64,000 bases of DNA from Desulfosporosinus hippei DSM 8344 (GTDB lineage Bacteria; Bacillota; Desulfitobacteriia; Desulfitobacteriales; Desulfitobacteriaceae). Both the position numbers and the translations under genes were made by a program. Position 1 is the first letter of the stretch, and every line of letters begins with the position of its first letter. The DNA is taken from contig NZ_FNCP01000017.1 of assembly GCF_900100785.1 (NCBI RefSeq), positions 49,132 through 113,131 on the forward strand. The letters are read 5' to 3'. Shown here in pieces: positions 8,431 through 17,659 of the stretch. Below the pieces are notes generated by a model that saw only the letters and a program-made list of their open reading frames with translations, searched no databases and was not told the DNA's origin.

Positions 8431-9567
8431 ATGTCTGATAATAACGGCCAAATAAACTCTTCAAATGCACTGGAATTACTTCTTGAAGAGGCCAGCTTAA
8501 AGGGCACTTATCGAATGAAGCGTTACCCAGGCAAAAAGTTCTTTGGATACTTTTGTTCATATTTTCCCGAAGAACTAATCATTGCAGCAGGTTTTGAACC
8601 CTTACGTCTCTTGCCGGATTCTGAAAACTCTACACCTGCTGAACTCCCGGGATATTGCTGTTCTCTAGCAAAAGGGACATTAGATATGGAAATCAGAAAA
8701 CAATACTACGATCTGATTGGTATAGGTTTTACTCATACTTGTGACACCATGCAATGTCTGAGCGGAGTGTGGAGCGCCTGTGGTCAAACTAAAACCGTTG
8801 ACATTGTTCCTCCGGTCATGCTAAACGCTCCTGGAGCATTCAGCTATTACCTGGCTGAAACTAAAAATCTTATGATGACCCTCTCTTCCCTGACCCAAAC
8901 TGCGATTAAAGAAAGTTCTATTCTTGAAGCCATCAAATTATGTGCTCATACGCGGAGCTTAGTTACAGAAATTGATAACCTCCGGTCAATTCTTCCTTCC
9001 CCTTTAGTTTTCTCAATCCTTAGAGCCGGACAACTTATGCCTCGAGTAGAATATGTGAAAGCTCTTGAAGAGTGCCTCCCTGATTTAAAGGAAATGTCCT
9101 CAAAAAACCTTCATCAGGTAAAGATACTGGTCAGCAGCGCTGTTTTAGAAAGCGACAGCCTTTTTGCAATGATCGAAGAATTAGGAGGTAGAGTGGTTGC
9201 CGATGATACATGTACCGGCTACCGTCACTATTCGGGAAATACGGTTTGGGGATCAGTTAATCCACTCACCGACATCGTCCAAAGATACTCAGAAATGCCG
9301 CCCTGCCCCTGTAAGAACCGCAGTCTCAATGAAAGGATTCACCATCTCACTACTCTAGCTAAACATCGAAATGCCCAAGGGGCTATTATTATCATTCGTA
9401 AATTTTGCGAGCCCCATGCTTGGGATGCAGTTTCACTAGCAGAAAGTTTAAGAGAAAAGGGTATTCGTACTTTAACCCTTGAACTTGAAGGAGCAAGTGT
9501 GGGGGGACAGGAAAGAACGAGACTTCAAGCCTTCTTAGAAGGTTTACTTGAAAGTCCAGATTTGTAA
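8431..9567 (+). CDS. 2-hydroxyacyl-CoA dehydratase subunit (HgdB/HadC-like)
   Basis: 378 residues from the ATG at 8431 behind GGAGAGGAG; an ATG four bases earlier is closed after three codons. The chain shows the HGD-D family pattern: an N-terminal FGYFCSYFPEELIIAAGFEPLRL segment, a central CDTMQCLSGVW motif with cluster-ligand-type cysteines, and later conserved Cys (DTCTGY, CPCKN, KFCEPHAWD). These subunits hold a [4Fe-4S] cluster at which (R)-2-hydroxyacyl-CoA loses water by a ketyl-radical mechanism. Its length matches the smaller (HadC-type) subunit. The partner subunit begins 17 bases downstream. Benzoyl-CoA reductase subunits belong to the same family and cannot be fully excluded. Confidence 0.8.
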   Translation: MSDNNGQINSSNALELLLEEASLKGTYRMKRYPGKKFFGYFCSYFPEELIIAAGFEPLRLLPDSENSTPAELPGYCCSLAKGTLDMEIRKQYYDLIGIGFTHTCDTMQCLSGVWSACGQTKTVDIVPPVMLNAPGAFSYYLAETKNLMMTLSSLTQTAIKESSILEAIKLCAHTRSLVTEIDNLRSILPSPLVFSILRAGQLMPRVEYVKALEECLPDLKEMSSKNLHQVKILVSSAVLESDSLFAMIEELGGRVVADDTCTGYRHYSGNTVWGSVNPLTDIVQRYSEMPPCPCKNRSLNERIHHLTTLAKHRNAQGAIIIIRKFCEPHAWDAVSLAESLREKGIRTLTLELEGASVGGQERTRLQAFLEGLLESPDL

Positions 9568-9584
9568 AAGGAGCTAGTGAGAAT

Positions 9585-10817
9585 ATGAATGAGGTACGAG
9601 AGAAGCAAAGTAATTACCGTCCTTTATCCAGCAAAAAAGCACTACAAAAAACCATGGGCCGTTATTATGCCTTAACAAACTATCACCGCTACTGGGGCAA
9701 AATTTTTCGTCGTCCTTTAGCCTGGGTCACCAGCGGTGCTCCGGTAGAGCTACTGCGAGCTTTCAATATTCATTCCGCTTACCCGGAACAATACGCAGCA
9801 ATCTATAGTGCACGTAATGCAACAGTAGCCTTGTGTGAAGTTTCAGAAGCCGCCGGTTATTCTCAAGATCTCTGTTCTTATGCCCGATCAAATATTGGCG
9901 GAGTCCTGCGGCCTGATTTGGCACCATTAGGCGGAATGCCCAAACCCAACCTCCTAGTTGCTTGCAATAACATTTGTGGAACAGTTCTAAAATGGTATGA
10001 AGTTTTAGCACGTCATTTTAAAGTGCCTCTTTTGGTTTTAGATACTCCATTTTTACCCCATGAATTTACTGCACAAGCTAAAGCGTATGTTTTAGAACAA
10101 TTAATCTCCATGGCCAATGATTTAGAAAAAATTACAGGGTGCCCTTTCGACGAGAAAAAGTTAGCAGCAGAAATGAAGCGCAGTCGAGAAATCACTTCCC
10201 TCTGGATAGAAACCCGACAGTATTGTCAAAACAGTCCCTCTCCCCTGAACGCCCCCGACCTCTTTATTAATATGGCTCCTATTGTGGTTCTTCGGGGTTC
10301 AAAGGCAGGTATTGAATATTATCGTAAGCTAAGAGATGAAGTTAAACAAAGAGCTGCTCTGGCTCAAGGAGCCATCGAAGATGAGCGAATTCGCCTAGTC
10401 TGGGACAACATCGCTATCTGGCCTCAATTATTTAGTTTTTATAAAATGTTTTCTGAGAAAGGAGCATGTTTTATTACAGACACTTATAGTGGCGGATGGG
10501 CCGTCGAACATGCTCCAGGAACTCCAATGGAAAGCTTAGCTGCAACTTATACAGAAATCTTCCTGAACCGCTCCCCAAAATACCGAGCGAATCAATTAAT
10601 TAAATTAATCGAAGATTATAAGGCTAATGGATTTGTAATGCATTCTAATCGCTCCTGCAAACCCTATTCTTTAGTTCAAGAAGTTATCCGTAAAGAAGTT
10701 ATGCGAGAAACAGGAGTGCCGGGGTTAATGATCGAGGCGGATATGGCCGACCCTAGGGCTTATGCCGAAGAACCTGTCCGCAACCGGGTTCAAGCTTTCT
10801 TGGAAACATTTTTATAA
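9585..10817 (+). CDS. 2-hydroxyacyl-CoA dehydratase subunit (HgdA/HadB-like)
   Basis: 410 residues, the length of the larger (HadB-type) dehydratase subunit; the ATG follows AAAGGAGCTAGTGAGAAT. The family signature WVTSGAPVELLRAFNIHSAYPEQYAA lies near residues 45-70, with CNNICGTVLKWYEVLA, whose cysteines are probably cluster ligands, around residue 125-140, and CRSNHM-like Cys/Ser positions near the end (MHSNRSCKPYSLVQE). With the preceding subunit it should form the heterodimer that dehydrates (R)-2-hydroxyacyl-CoA to enoyl-CoA. The enzyme must first be reduced by one electron by the activator encoded next. Substrate identity (lactoyl, phenyllactyl, 2-hydroxyisocaproyl or other) is not readable here. 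Confidence 0.8.
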   Translation: MNEVREKQSNYRPLSSKKALQKTMGRYYALTNYHRYWGKIFRRPLAWVTSGAPVELLRAFNIHSAYPEQYAAIYSARNATVALCEVSEAAGYSQDLCSYARSNIGGVLRPDLAPLGGMPKPNLLVACNNICGTVLKWYEVLARHFKVPLLVLDTPFLPHEFTAQAKAYVLEQLISMANDLEKITGCPFDEKKLAAEMKRSREITSLWIETRQYCQNSPSPLNAPDLFINMAPIVVLRGSKAGIEYYRKLRDEVKQRAALAQGAIEDERIRLVWDNIAIWPQLFSFYKMFSEKGACFITDTYSGGWAVEHAPGTPMESLAATYTEIFLNRSPKYRANQLIKLIEDYKANGFVMHSNRSCKPYSLVQEVIRKEVMRETGVPGLMIEADMADPRAYAEEPVRNRVQAFLETFL

Positions 10818-10842
10818 GATTAAAATCAAGGAGGAGAAATAC

Positions 10843-11622
10843 ATGCCCAATCATTATATAGGAGTCGACATTGGATCTCTTACTGTCAAAGTTGTACTCA
10901 TCGACGATGATTTAAAAATAATTGGTCAAGGAAAAGAAAGGGCGGGCTATAGTGGGCGAACCATTGCCCAAAAATTGATCGCAGAAGTACTCGCAAAATC
11001 TGGTTTAACAACTCAAAATGTCGGTGCCACAGTTGCTACAGGCTATGGACGAGTAACCTTCTCAGCTGATCGTGAAGTATCAGAAATCACTTGTCAAGCC
11101 AAGGGAATCAGCCATCTTTTTCCCAGTGCTCGAACAGTTATTGATATAGGGGGGCAAGATAGCAAGGTTATAAAACTCTTTCCCAACGGAAAGGTTGCAG
11201 ATTTTACAATGAATGACAAATGCGCAGCCGGCACCGGTCGGTTTCTGGAAGTAATGGCTTCAGCCCTTGAAGTGGATTGGCAGGAAATTAGCGAATTAGT
11301 CTCCGCTTCTAAAAAACCAACTAAAATCTCTTCCTTTTGTACTGTTTTTGCCGAGTCTGAAATCATATCTCAAGTTTCAGCCGGCGAATTAAAAGCTGAT
11401 ATTTTAGCAGGAGTATGTGATTCGGTAGCAAGCAGAGTCGCCTCAATGAGTCGTCGTACAGGATTAGAGCCGGATATCGTGTTTACTGGTGGAGTAGCAC
11501 ATAATGATGGAGTCGTAAAAGCACTGGCCAAACAACTTGACTTTTCCTTACTTATATCACAAGAACCAGTCATCACAGCTGCTTTAGGGGCTGCATTAAT
11601 TGCCAGAGAAATTAAGAAATAA
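10843..11622 (+). CDS. ATP-dependent activator of 2-hydroxyacyl-CoA dehydratase (BadF/BadG/HgdC family)
   Basis: 259 residues from the ATG at 10843, which sits behind AAGGAGGAGAAATAC; longer in-frame starts would overlap the preceding gene. ASKHA-fold motifs are clear: the phosphate-1 loop GVDIGSLTVKVV, the IDIGGQDSKVI motif, and GGVAHNDGVVKAL. The two cysteines that bridge the homodimer's single [4Fe-4S] cluster are in NDKCAAGTGRFLE and SSFCTVFAESE. The protein hydrolyses ATP to inject a low-potential electron into the dehydratase. Only one activator subunit is present, which fits a dehydratase (homodimeric HgdC/HadI) better than a class I benzoyl-CoA reductase, which needs two different ATPase subunits. 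Confidence 0.9.
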   Translation: MPNHYIGVDIGSLTVKVVLIDDDLKIIGQGKERAGYSGRTIAQKLIAEVLAKSGLTTQNVGATVATGYGRVTFSADREVSEITCQAKGISHLFPSARTVIDIGGQDSKVIKLFPNGKVADFTMNDKCAAGTGRFLEVMASALEVDWQEISELVSASKKPTKISSFCTVFAESEIISQVSAGELKADILAGVCDSVASRVASMSRRTGLEPDIVFTGGVAHNDGVVKALAKQLDFSLLISQEPVITAALGAALIAREIKK

Positions 11623-11641
11623 GATAAACACAGCCAGTTTC

Positions 11642-12694
11642 CTAAACATAAATTCCCATCAAGAAAATCCCGATAACCTTGCTCCAAATATCCCAGAACT
11701 GAGCAATGGGCAGAGGGTTTACTCCAAGACCACACTCGACGGTAAATCCCGGGCGTCTCCAATCTTGAATAAACCAATCCTTATACCCTGCATCACTTTC
11801 AACATACCGAACAGCTTCATATCCACTGACTTCAACCAAACGGGTTACGATTAGTTGAGATTCATTAGGCTCTAACCCCCGATATCCCCAATAAATCTCC
11901 TCTCCTTGGGTATGGAATGCACTAACCAACCGAAAATTATGTGATTGGGTAAACTCCGCTATAGCCCTAGACTCCGGCTCGGATAGAGGTGCATTCCCGG
12001 GATAATTCTGTGGGGAAGGCGCTGATGCTGCTCGCCGCGAAACTTCAGTTTCCCAATGGGCTGGAAATTGATCGTTTAAGTCTACACCTCGAATATTGGC
12101 TTTCCACCCCCTGAAATCTCGAGACCCTGAATTAATCATTAAGGCAGTTTGATAAGCCTTAGTGTTCGTGGCAATTTTCCCCTGCACAAGCTGGACACCA
12201 TCCGGATTGACCATAGGAACAATCCATAAAGAAGTTGTGTCAAACAAGCCCTGAATATTAAAGGACCCGATTTTCTTCCCAGAAGCATATGCTTTAGCAT
12301 AGTTTTCAATGAACTTCATTAAAAGGACAGTGGTAATCCATTCATTAGCATGAAAAGAGCCATTATAGTGGACTTCCTTTTTCCCATGTCCGAGTTTTAC
12401 AACCGGAATAGAACGGCCCATAACGGTTGATCCAATAGAATTGACTTCAATAAACGGATATAACTCTTCAAGAGACTGCAGATCATTAAGCATTTCGTCA
12501 TAACCATAGCTTTCTCGGGGAATTACAATGGTTCTCTGAACTGCCGGCCTTGGAATGTTAATTACTTGACCCGGCTGGATTAAAGCAGGGTTTCTAATCG
12601 ATGAATTAGCAACCAATAATGCGTTAAGGTTTATTCCGTACTTCTTTGCAATATTATATAGTGTTTCACCCTTTTTAACAGTATGTTTTATCAT
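11642..12694 (-). CDS. LysM-domain M14 zinc carboxypeptidase (gamma-D-glutamyl-diaminopimelate peptidase I type)
   Basis: 350 residues. A single LysM repeat (HTVKKGETLYNIAKKYGI...PGQVINIP) occupies residues 4-48. An M14 carboxypeptidase domain fills the rest: HANEW (zinc HxxE) near 115, NPDGV near 163, a third zinc His in SAFHTQGE, and the catalytic Glu in FTVECGLGVNP. Such enzymes cut the gamma-D-Glu-diaminopimelate bond of peptidoglycan peptides, in spores or during recycling. I see no signal peptide or membrane segment, as in the cytoplasmic or forespore-acting members. It is convergent with the dehydratase activator gene, 20 bases apart, with no clear terminator between the two. Confidence 0.85.
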   Translation of the reverse strand: MIKHTVKKGETLYNIAKKYGINLNALLVANSSIRNPALIQPGQVINIPRPAVQRTIVIPRESYGYDEMLNDLQSLEELYPFIEVNSIGSTVMGRSIPVVKLGHGKKEVHYNGSFHANEWITTVLLMKFIENYAKAYASGKKIGSFNIQGLFDTTSLWIVPMVNPDGVQLVQGKIATNTKAYQTALMINSGSRDFRGWKANIRGVDLNDQFPAHWETEVSRRAASAPSPQNYPGNAPLSEPESRAIAEFTQSHNFRLVSAFHTQGEEIYWGYRGLEPNESQLIVTRLVEVSGYEAVRYVESDAGYKDWFIQDWRRPGFTVECGLGVNPLPIAQFWDIWSKVIGIFLMGIYV

Positions 12695-12877
12695 TACAAG
12701 ACACCCCCTAAATACCTACCTATATGTATCGGTCAACAATATCAGATTTGCCTTATAGCAGTATATACATCACATCATCATTTGGTGTAAGTAAAATATA
12801 TTACTTGTGAAAATTGTACAGTGGCTTGTATAGCTCACCAGAAAAGAAGTGGAAGTTCTGAGGTCCAGATAAAAGTC

Positions 12878-12918
12878 AAAAAATGCCGGTTCTTTCATTG
12901 AAAGCAACCGACATTTTT
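12878..12918 (-). terminator. Terminator of the MoxR-VWA operon
   Basis: A long hairpin with stem AAAATGTCGGTT / AACCGGCATTTT (two mismatches) and inner CTTTC/GAAAG is followed by TTTTTT on the minus strand. It lies about 40 bases past the VWA gene stop. Confidence 0.8.
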
Positions 12919-12957
12919 TATAATCTTAGTTGAAAGCTTCAGCGTATGCCTTTATCG

Positions 12958-14322
12958 CTAAAACACATCTTTAACGATTTTCTGTAAATCTCTCGCAGTA
13001 CGGCACCGATATACCTTAGAACAATAGATTTGATATTCTTTCATTGCATTATCCGGTTCCGACCACTCATTTTTTTCCAAAGGATTCAGCCAAAACACCT
13101 TGCGGACTTTTTCCGCGATCTGAGCAAGATATTCTGCCTGAGCTTGATGATAGTTGTTCTTACCATCTCCCAGAATAACAAGCACTGCTTGTGAAGAAAT
13201 ACCTTGGAGCTTTTTCTCCGCAAGTTCTTTGAAGACAGCTCCATAATCTGAAAAGCCAGAACTAACTTTATGACCCCAGCTTTTTATTTCCTGTTTTACT
13301 TCAGTTAATTCTTGATTCCAAACAAACTCAGTCACATCCCATATTGAATCAATGAAAAATAATATCCGTACCTTTCGAATTCTCTCTCTAAAGCAGGTCA
13401 CCACATAGATTAAGAATTCCACGAAGGAGGCCATTGAATTTGAAACATCGCAAAGCACTACTAATTCCGGTACTTGCGGTTTTTTATGTCTAAAGTATAG
13501 TTTAAAGAAATGCCCATCCCATTGAACACTTTGCCGAATGATTTGAGCTATATCTATGGTTCCTTTCTTAGAGGATTTCCAACGCGCGCCTTGTTTTAAG
13601 GCTAATTTCCGGGTCCATTTTTTAATACTGGATTTTACAAGCTCCTTTTCCTCTTCTGACAATAAGCTTAAAGATTTATATAGCCAATGCTGTCGAACCA
13701 CGGGTTCCCAACTGTTATGGTGCCTTACCTGAACCGTCAAAATCTGCTGTTGAATTTCATTTATGATAGTAGCTCGAGCATTATGATGTAAAATCCAATC
13801 ATCTTCTGAAAGCGAACCCCGCTGATAAGCCAAATCGAAGGAATTAATCCAAGTGAAATAATCCAGATCCGTTAAAATCTTTTTCACAACGTCTTCAAAT
13901 TCCTGCTCACTACCTACCAACTCTTCTATCCTCGATAAGGAAATTATTCTGGAAATTTTAGCCGAATCTAAAATATCTCCAGAATTTGTAAGGCTAATCC
14001 CCCCAGTACCCCGACCCGTGCCTTGTCCGCCTATCCCAGGACTATTATGGTTTTCCAAATCCTTTTTGACAGATGTATCCTTTGAATCCTCAGAATTGAA
14101 GGTCTCTGAACATCCTACGACTATTCTCCATACCGTCTCAAAGACCCCAGTATCTTGTGGGCGATGAATAAATAATGATCTCAATATTTGTTTAGGCGGT
14201 ATTTCCGGATAGCAAGCCAGACAGGTTTGAGCATCCAGAATATCTTGGGAGGATATTGATAGAGAAACTTGCCTGAGAGCATTGATTACCCGAATAAAAG
14301 TCCATCCATTCATAGCTCCCAT
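12958..14322 (-). CDS. VWA (CoxE-like) domain protein
   Basis: 454 residues. The C-terminal half is a von Willebrand A domain with the MIDAS motif DVSNSMAS near residue 290 and a later conserved aspartate in LVILGDGKNN. The N-terminal half is helical with a Gly-rich linker around residues 95-110 and no family I recognise. The start codon follows the stop of the MoxR gene immediately (TAAATG); an alternative ATG nine bases on has GGGAGC before it. MoxR/VWA pairs act as chaperones that insert metals or assemble enzyme complexes, as CoxD/CoxE do for CO dehydrogenase. No client enzyme is adjacent here, so the target is unknown. Confidence 0.75.
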   Translation of the reverse strand: MGAMNGWTFIRVINALRQVSLSISSQDILDAQTCLACYPEIPPKQILRSLFIHRPQDTGVFETVWRIVVGCSETFNSEDSKDTSVKKDLENHNSPGIGGQGTGRGTGGISLTNSGDILDSAKISRIISLSRIEELVGSEQEFEDVVKKILTDLDYFTWINSFDLAYQRGSLSEDDWILHHNARATIINEIQQQILTVQVRHHNSWEPVVRQHWLYKSLSLLSEEEKELVKSSIKKWTRKLALKQGARWKSSKKGTIDIAQIIRQSVQWDGHFFKLYFRHKKPQVPELVVLCDVSNSMASFVEFLIYVVTCFRERIRKVRILFFIDSIWDVTEFVWNQELTEVKQEIKSWGHKVSSGFSDYGAVFKELAEKKLQGISSQAVLVILGDGKNNYHQAQAEYLAQIAEKVRKVFWLNPLEKNEWSEPDNAMKEYQIYCSKVYRCRTARDLQKIVKDVF

Positions 14323-15207
14323 TTATTGATTATCCTTACTTTGTCTACTCTCGGTTTCCCACTTTTTAAGGCGTTCTTCTAGCTTCCCAATGTCCTTAGG
14401 ATATTTTAACAAAACGCTCAAAGTCCCAAGGAGGTTACCATAATTCAATTCCTCCTGCTGAAGAGCTTTTAAGGCCCGGGCATAGTCAATGGTCTCGGAT
14501 ACGCTAGGCAGCTTCTGCAACGGCAATTTTCTTACTTTAGCAACAAACTCACAAACATCTCTAACTAAACTATCTGCCAGCTCCGGAGCATGTGCTCTAA
14601 GAATCGATATTTCTCGATCTAAGCTGGGATATGTCAAATAAATATGTATACAACGTCGTCTTAAGGCATCGCTAAAATCGCGAGAACTATTGCTGGTTAA
14701 AATTACAATTGGTTTTGTTTTCGAAGTAATAGTTCCTAATTCGGGAATAGAAACCTGTCGCTCAGCTAGTAGCTCCAGAAGAAAGCTCTCAAATTCTTCA
14801 TCGCTTTTATCTAACTCATCAATGAGTAATAGAACTGGTTCAGAAGATAGAATCGCCTCTAAAAGCGGCCGAGAAAGTAAAAACTCTTCCGAAAATAAAT
14901 CAAATTTTATTTCATCCCACTCTTCGGTTTTTGCAAGCTGTAAGCGCAAGAGTTGTTTAGCGTAATTCCAATCATACAACGCCTTACTTAAATCAAGTCC
15001 TTCATAACACTGTAACCTGATAAGTCTTCTTTTCTCTGCTCGCGCCAGAGCTAAAGCCAACTGTGTCTTGCCCACCCCGGCAGGCCCTTCAATAAGACAA
15101 GGTTTATCTAGGGCTAAAGCAAGGAATAAGGTTGTCGCTGTTACTGGATCTATTAAATAACCTTCTTCATCTAGTTTTTGAGCTAACTCTAAAGGAGAAG
15201 ACTGCAT
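14323..15207 (-). CDS. MoxR-family AAA+ ATPase
   Basis: 294 residues from the ATG at 15207, with GGAGGG upstream at slightly long spacing; a GTG six codons earlier overlaps that site. Walker A is EGPAGVGKTQLALALA near residue 35, Walker B is LLIDELDKSDEEFE, sensor 1 is ILTSNSSRDFSDALRRRC (arginine finger in RRR). This set is typical of the CoxD/MoxR clade. The gene is directly followed by the VWA partner, which the ATPase is expected to work with in remodelling or metallating a client protein. Confidence 0.8.
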   Translation of the reverse strand: MQSSPLELAQKLDEEGYLIDPVTATTLFLALALDKPCLIEGPAGVGKTQLALALARAEKRRLIRLQCYEGLDLSKALYDWNYAKQLLRLQLAKTEEWDEIKFDLFSEEFLLSRPLLEAILSSEPVLLLIDELDKSDEEFESFLLELLAERQVSIPELGTITSKTKPIVILTSNSSRDFSDALRRRCIHIYLTYPSLDREISILRAHAPELADSLVRDVCEFVAKVRKLPLQKLPSVSETIDYARALKALQQEELNYGNLLGTLSVLLKYPKDIGKLEERLKKWETESRQSKDNQ

Positions 15208-15276
15208 AACAAGAATTCCCTCCACTTCGTGGCTAAACCCTTGGATTCCATCTAGGTTTTACTTGATTATACTACA

Positions 15277-16437
15277 TCACACTTTCTTCTGTAACTTTTT
15301 TCTTGCGTTAACGATCTTTCCTTGAGACATTTCCTTGGAGCTAATCTGAATTCCAAAAGTGCTTTCTAACTTTCTTAAAACCTGAACTTCCTGTGGATTG
15401 GCGATTGAAATTGCAATCCCCTTATTACCTGCCCTGCCTGTTCTGCCGACTCTATGAAGATAAAGCTGAGGATCTTCCGGCAAATCCAAGTTGAAAATAT
15501 GGGTGATCCCCTTTATGTCTAATCCTCTGGCAGCTATATCTGAAGCCACTAACAAGGAGCTTTTTCCGCTCCTAAAGTCATCCATCGCCTTTTTTCGTTC
15601 AGCCTTTTTAGCCCCTCCAAAAATGCCTTCTGCTTCTAAACCGTGATATTTTAGTGTTAAGACCGTTTTTTCAATCTCTTCACTTTTATTAATAAAAATC
15701 AGCCCTCGCGTGGGGATGATTATTCTAATTAATTTTCTCAGGGCTTCAATTTTATCTCTCTGTTCTGCTAAAAAATACATATGTTCAACGGTGGGAGCAA
15801 TCATGATTGTTTCGGTCACTCGAATGACTTCAGGAGTTTTTAATAGTGCCGATGCCTTCTGTTGGGTCAGCGGGGATAAGGTCGCCGAAAACAACAATAG
15901 CTGCGTTCTGCTTAGGGTCGTCTTGATTACCCCTTTAACAATATCGCCGTTATTCTCATCAAGTAGACGATCAGCTTCATCCAGCACAATTGTCTTAACT
16001 GTTTGAGCTACTATCTTTTTCTTTTGAATTAGCTCAAGAATTCTTCCACTGGAACCCACTATTATATGCGGTTTTTGCTTTAATTTTTCAATTTGCCGAG
16101 AAATATTTACGTTTCCAATGATTGCAGCGGAAGTAACTGCAATACCAGAATCTTTTACTAGAGTTTCTATCTCACGCTGAATTTGGATAGCTAGTTCATG
16201 GGTTGGAGTAAGAATCATTGCTTGAGTTTCTTTCTTGAGAGTATCGATCTTTTGAATAATCGGAAGCAGAAAAGCTAAGGTTTTACCGGTTCCTGTTTCT
16301 GACTGGCCCAATACATCTTTCGCAGCTAAAATATAGGGTATTGCTTGCTCTTGAATTGCAGTTGGCTCAACAATCCCTTGTTGTTTAAGAGCAGTTACTA
16401 AAGATTCGTCGATTCCAAGTTTATTAAAGGTATTCAT
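15277..16437 (-). CDS. DEAD-box ATP-dependent RNA helicase (CshA/RhlE type, short form)
   Basis: 386 residues, essentially the two RecA-like domains only. The Q motif (FNKLGIDESLVTALKQQGI...PTAIQEQAIP), motif I (SETGTGKT), Ia (PTHELAIQ), II (LDEADRLLD), III (SATL), V (ASDIAARGLDI) and VI (HRVGRTGRAG) are all present in order. It lacks the basic or RNA-binding C-terminal extension of CshA/DbpA. It probably unwinds structured RNA in ribosome assembly or mRNA turnover. The ribosome-binding site (AGGATGG) is weak. It is not clearly in an operon with the MoxR gene, 70 bases downstream. Confidence 0.9.
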   Translation of the reverse strand: MNTFNKLGIDESLVTALKQQGIVEPTAIQEQAIPYILAAKDVLGQSETGTGKTLAFLLPIIQKIDTLKKETQAMILTPTHELAIQIQREIETLVKDSGIAVTSAAIIGNVNISRQIEKLKQKPHIIVGSSGRILELIQKKKIVAQTVKTIVLDEADRLLDENNGDIVKGVIKTTLSRTQLLLFSATLSPLTQQKASALLKTPEVIRVTETIMIAPTVEHMYFLAEQRDKIEALRKLIRIIIPTRGLIFINKSEEIEKTVLTLKYHGLEAEGIFGGAKKAERKKAMDDFRSGKSSLLVASDIAARGLDIKGITHIFNLDLPEDPQLYLHRVGRTGRAGNKGIAISIANPQEVQVLRKLESTFGIQISSKEMSQGKIVNARKKLQKKV

Positions 16438-16686
16438 TGATAATCCATCCTGTCTAAAATAAAGTTTAGCTTCATTATATCCTTTTTTTTCGCATATCAG
16501 AAATAAAACGTCATAATTAACTCATTACAGCTAACCTATTCTAATGGTTATAAAATTCAGAATTTATACCCGGTATAACTATCCGTAATTTCACACTTGG
16601 TCATTACTATAATAAGATCAATGTAAGCAGGCTTATCAAGTCTTATAATTATATATCTAAAATAAGGCAAGGAGACGGAGAGATAA

Positions 16687-17550
16687 TTGTCTAATAATCA
16701 ATTGTACTGTAAAACTCTCCAGCACTTTTTAGCAGTGGCACCATATATCAATCAATTTGTGATTGATGATATTGGTTTATTCATCTGCGACACGGAAAAA
16801 GTAATTTGGGACATGGTTCCAAAAACTTTCAAGTGGGATAAGGCCTCCTATGTCGGCGATAAACCTGGTCCCGGATGGGTCTCACATGATGCTATCCAAC
16901 AACGAAGACGGGTCGTCAAAGAAGTCGGGAAAGAAGGCTTCGGAGTTCCCTATATAGCTGTAGCAATACCCATTTGGGAAAACGACAACATTGTCGGTGC
17001 TATTGCCATTCAGCAATCCGTGGATAGCAGGGAACAGCTTTTTGAAATTGCTAACTCCTTAAACAAGATTATTAAAACTGTCGATGTTAACGTTCACCAA
17101 ATAGCGGCGAAAGCTCAGGAGCTTTCAGCGACTGGACAACAGCTGGGTTTTATCTCGCAGAGTACTAAAAATCAAGTTGACGAAACAGATACAATAATTG
17201 GGGTCATTCACAAAATCTCCGCTCAGACAAATTTACTGGGACTTAATGCTGCCATAGAAGCGGCTCGTGTCGGCATACATGGCAAAGGGTTTTCTGTAGT
17301 TGCTGATGAAGTCCGCAAACTTGCGCAAAGCAGTTCTGATTCCTCAAAGAATATCCAAGTAACCCTAAAAAAGATTCAAGATGCTGTAGAGCAAATAAAT
17401 TCCGCAGTCAGTGAAATGACTATGGTGTCAGACCATCAAGCAGCTTCATTAACAGAAATAGCCCCTTCCGTCAATGAATTATCTAAATTGGCTGATGCTA
17501 TTGTCGCCTTAGCGAAAGATCTAACCACTGATCATTTTAACCGAAACTGA
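16687..17550 (+). CDS. Soluble methyl-accepting chemotaxis-type protein
   Basis: 287 residues from a TTG start behind GGAGACGGAGAG. The N-terminal 125 residues look like a small sensor domain that I cannot name. The rest is a short MCP signalling domain with the hairpin-tip motif [20 protein letters not shown] and GKGFSVVADEVRKLAQSS. No transmembrane segment or HAMP domain is visible, so it should be cytoplasmic and sense an internal signal. The signalling domain is truncated on both arms compared with a full MCP. A similar group of short receptors occurs in Desulfitobacterium-like Firmicutes. Confidence 0.8.
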   Translation: MSNNQLYCKTLQHFLAVAPYINQFVIDDIGLFICDTEKVIWDMVPKTFKWDKASYVGDKPGPGWVSHDAIQQRRRVVKEVGKEGFGVPYIAVAIPIWENDNIVGAIAIQQSVDSREQLFEIANSLNKIIKTVDVNVHQIAAKAQELSATGQQLGFISQSTKNQVDETDTIIGVIHKISAQTNLLGLNAAIEAARVGIHGKGFSVVADEVRKLAQSSSDSSKNIQVTLKKIQDAVEQINSAVSEMTMVSDHQAASLTEIAPSVNELSKLADAIVALAKDLTTDHFNRN

Positions 17551-17567
17551 AAAATTAGGCAAAAATT

Positions 17568-17600
17568 AAAGGAACCCATCCCACAAAGGTAGGTTCCTTT
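17568..17600. terminator. Bidirectional terminator between the chemoreceptor and thioredoxin reductase genes
   Basis: A nine-base perfect stem (AAAGGAACC / GGTTCCTTT) sits between convergent genes. On the minus strand it is followed by AATTTTT, so it should end the trxB transcript; on the plus strand the T-run is poorer. Confidence 0.65.
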
Positions 17601-17659
17601 GAATTACTTTTGATAATATACTCTTCTAATGCTTTACTATTTACTAATAATGATTTGTC

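Noticed and set aside
8431..11622. Class I benzoyl-CoA reductase (BcrABCD)
   Set aside because: Only one ATPase/activator subunit is present and the two large subunits have dehydratase lengths and signatures; benzoyl-CoA reductase needs two distinct ATPase subunits.
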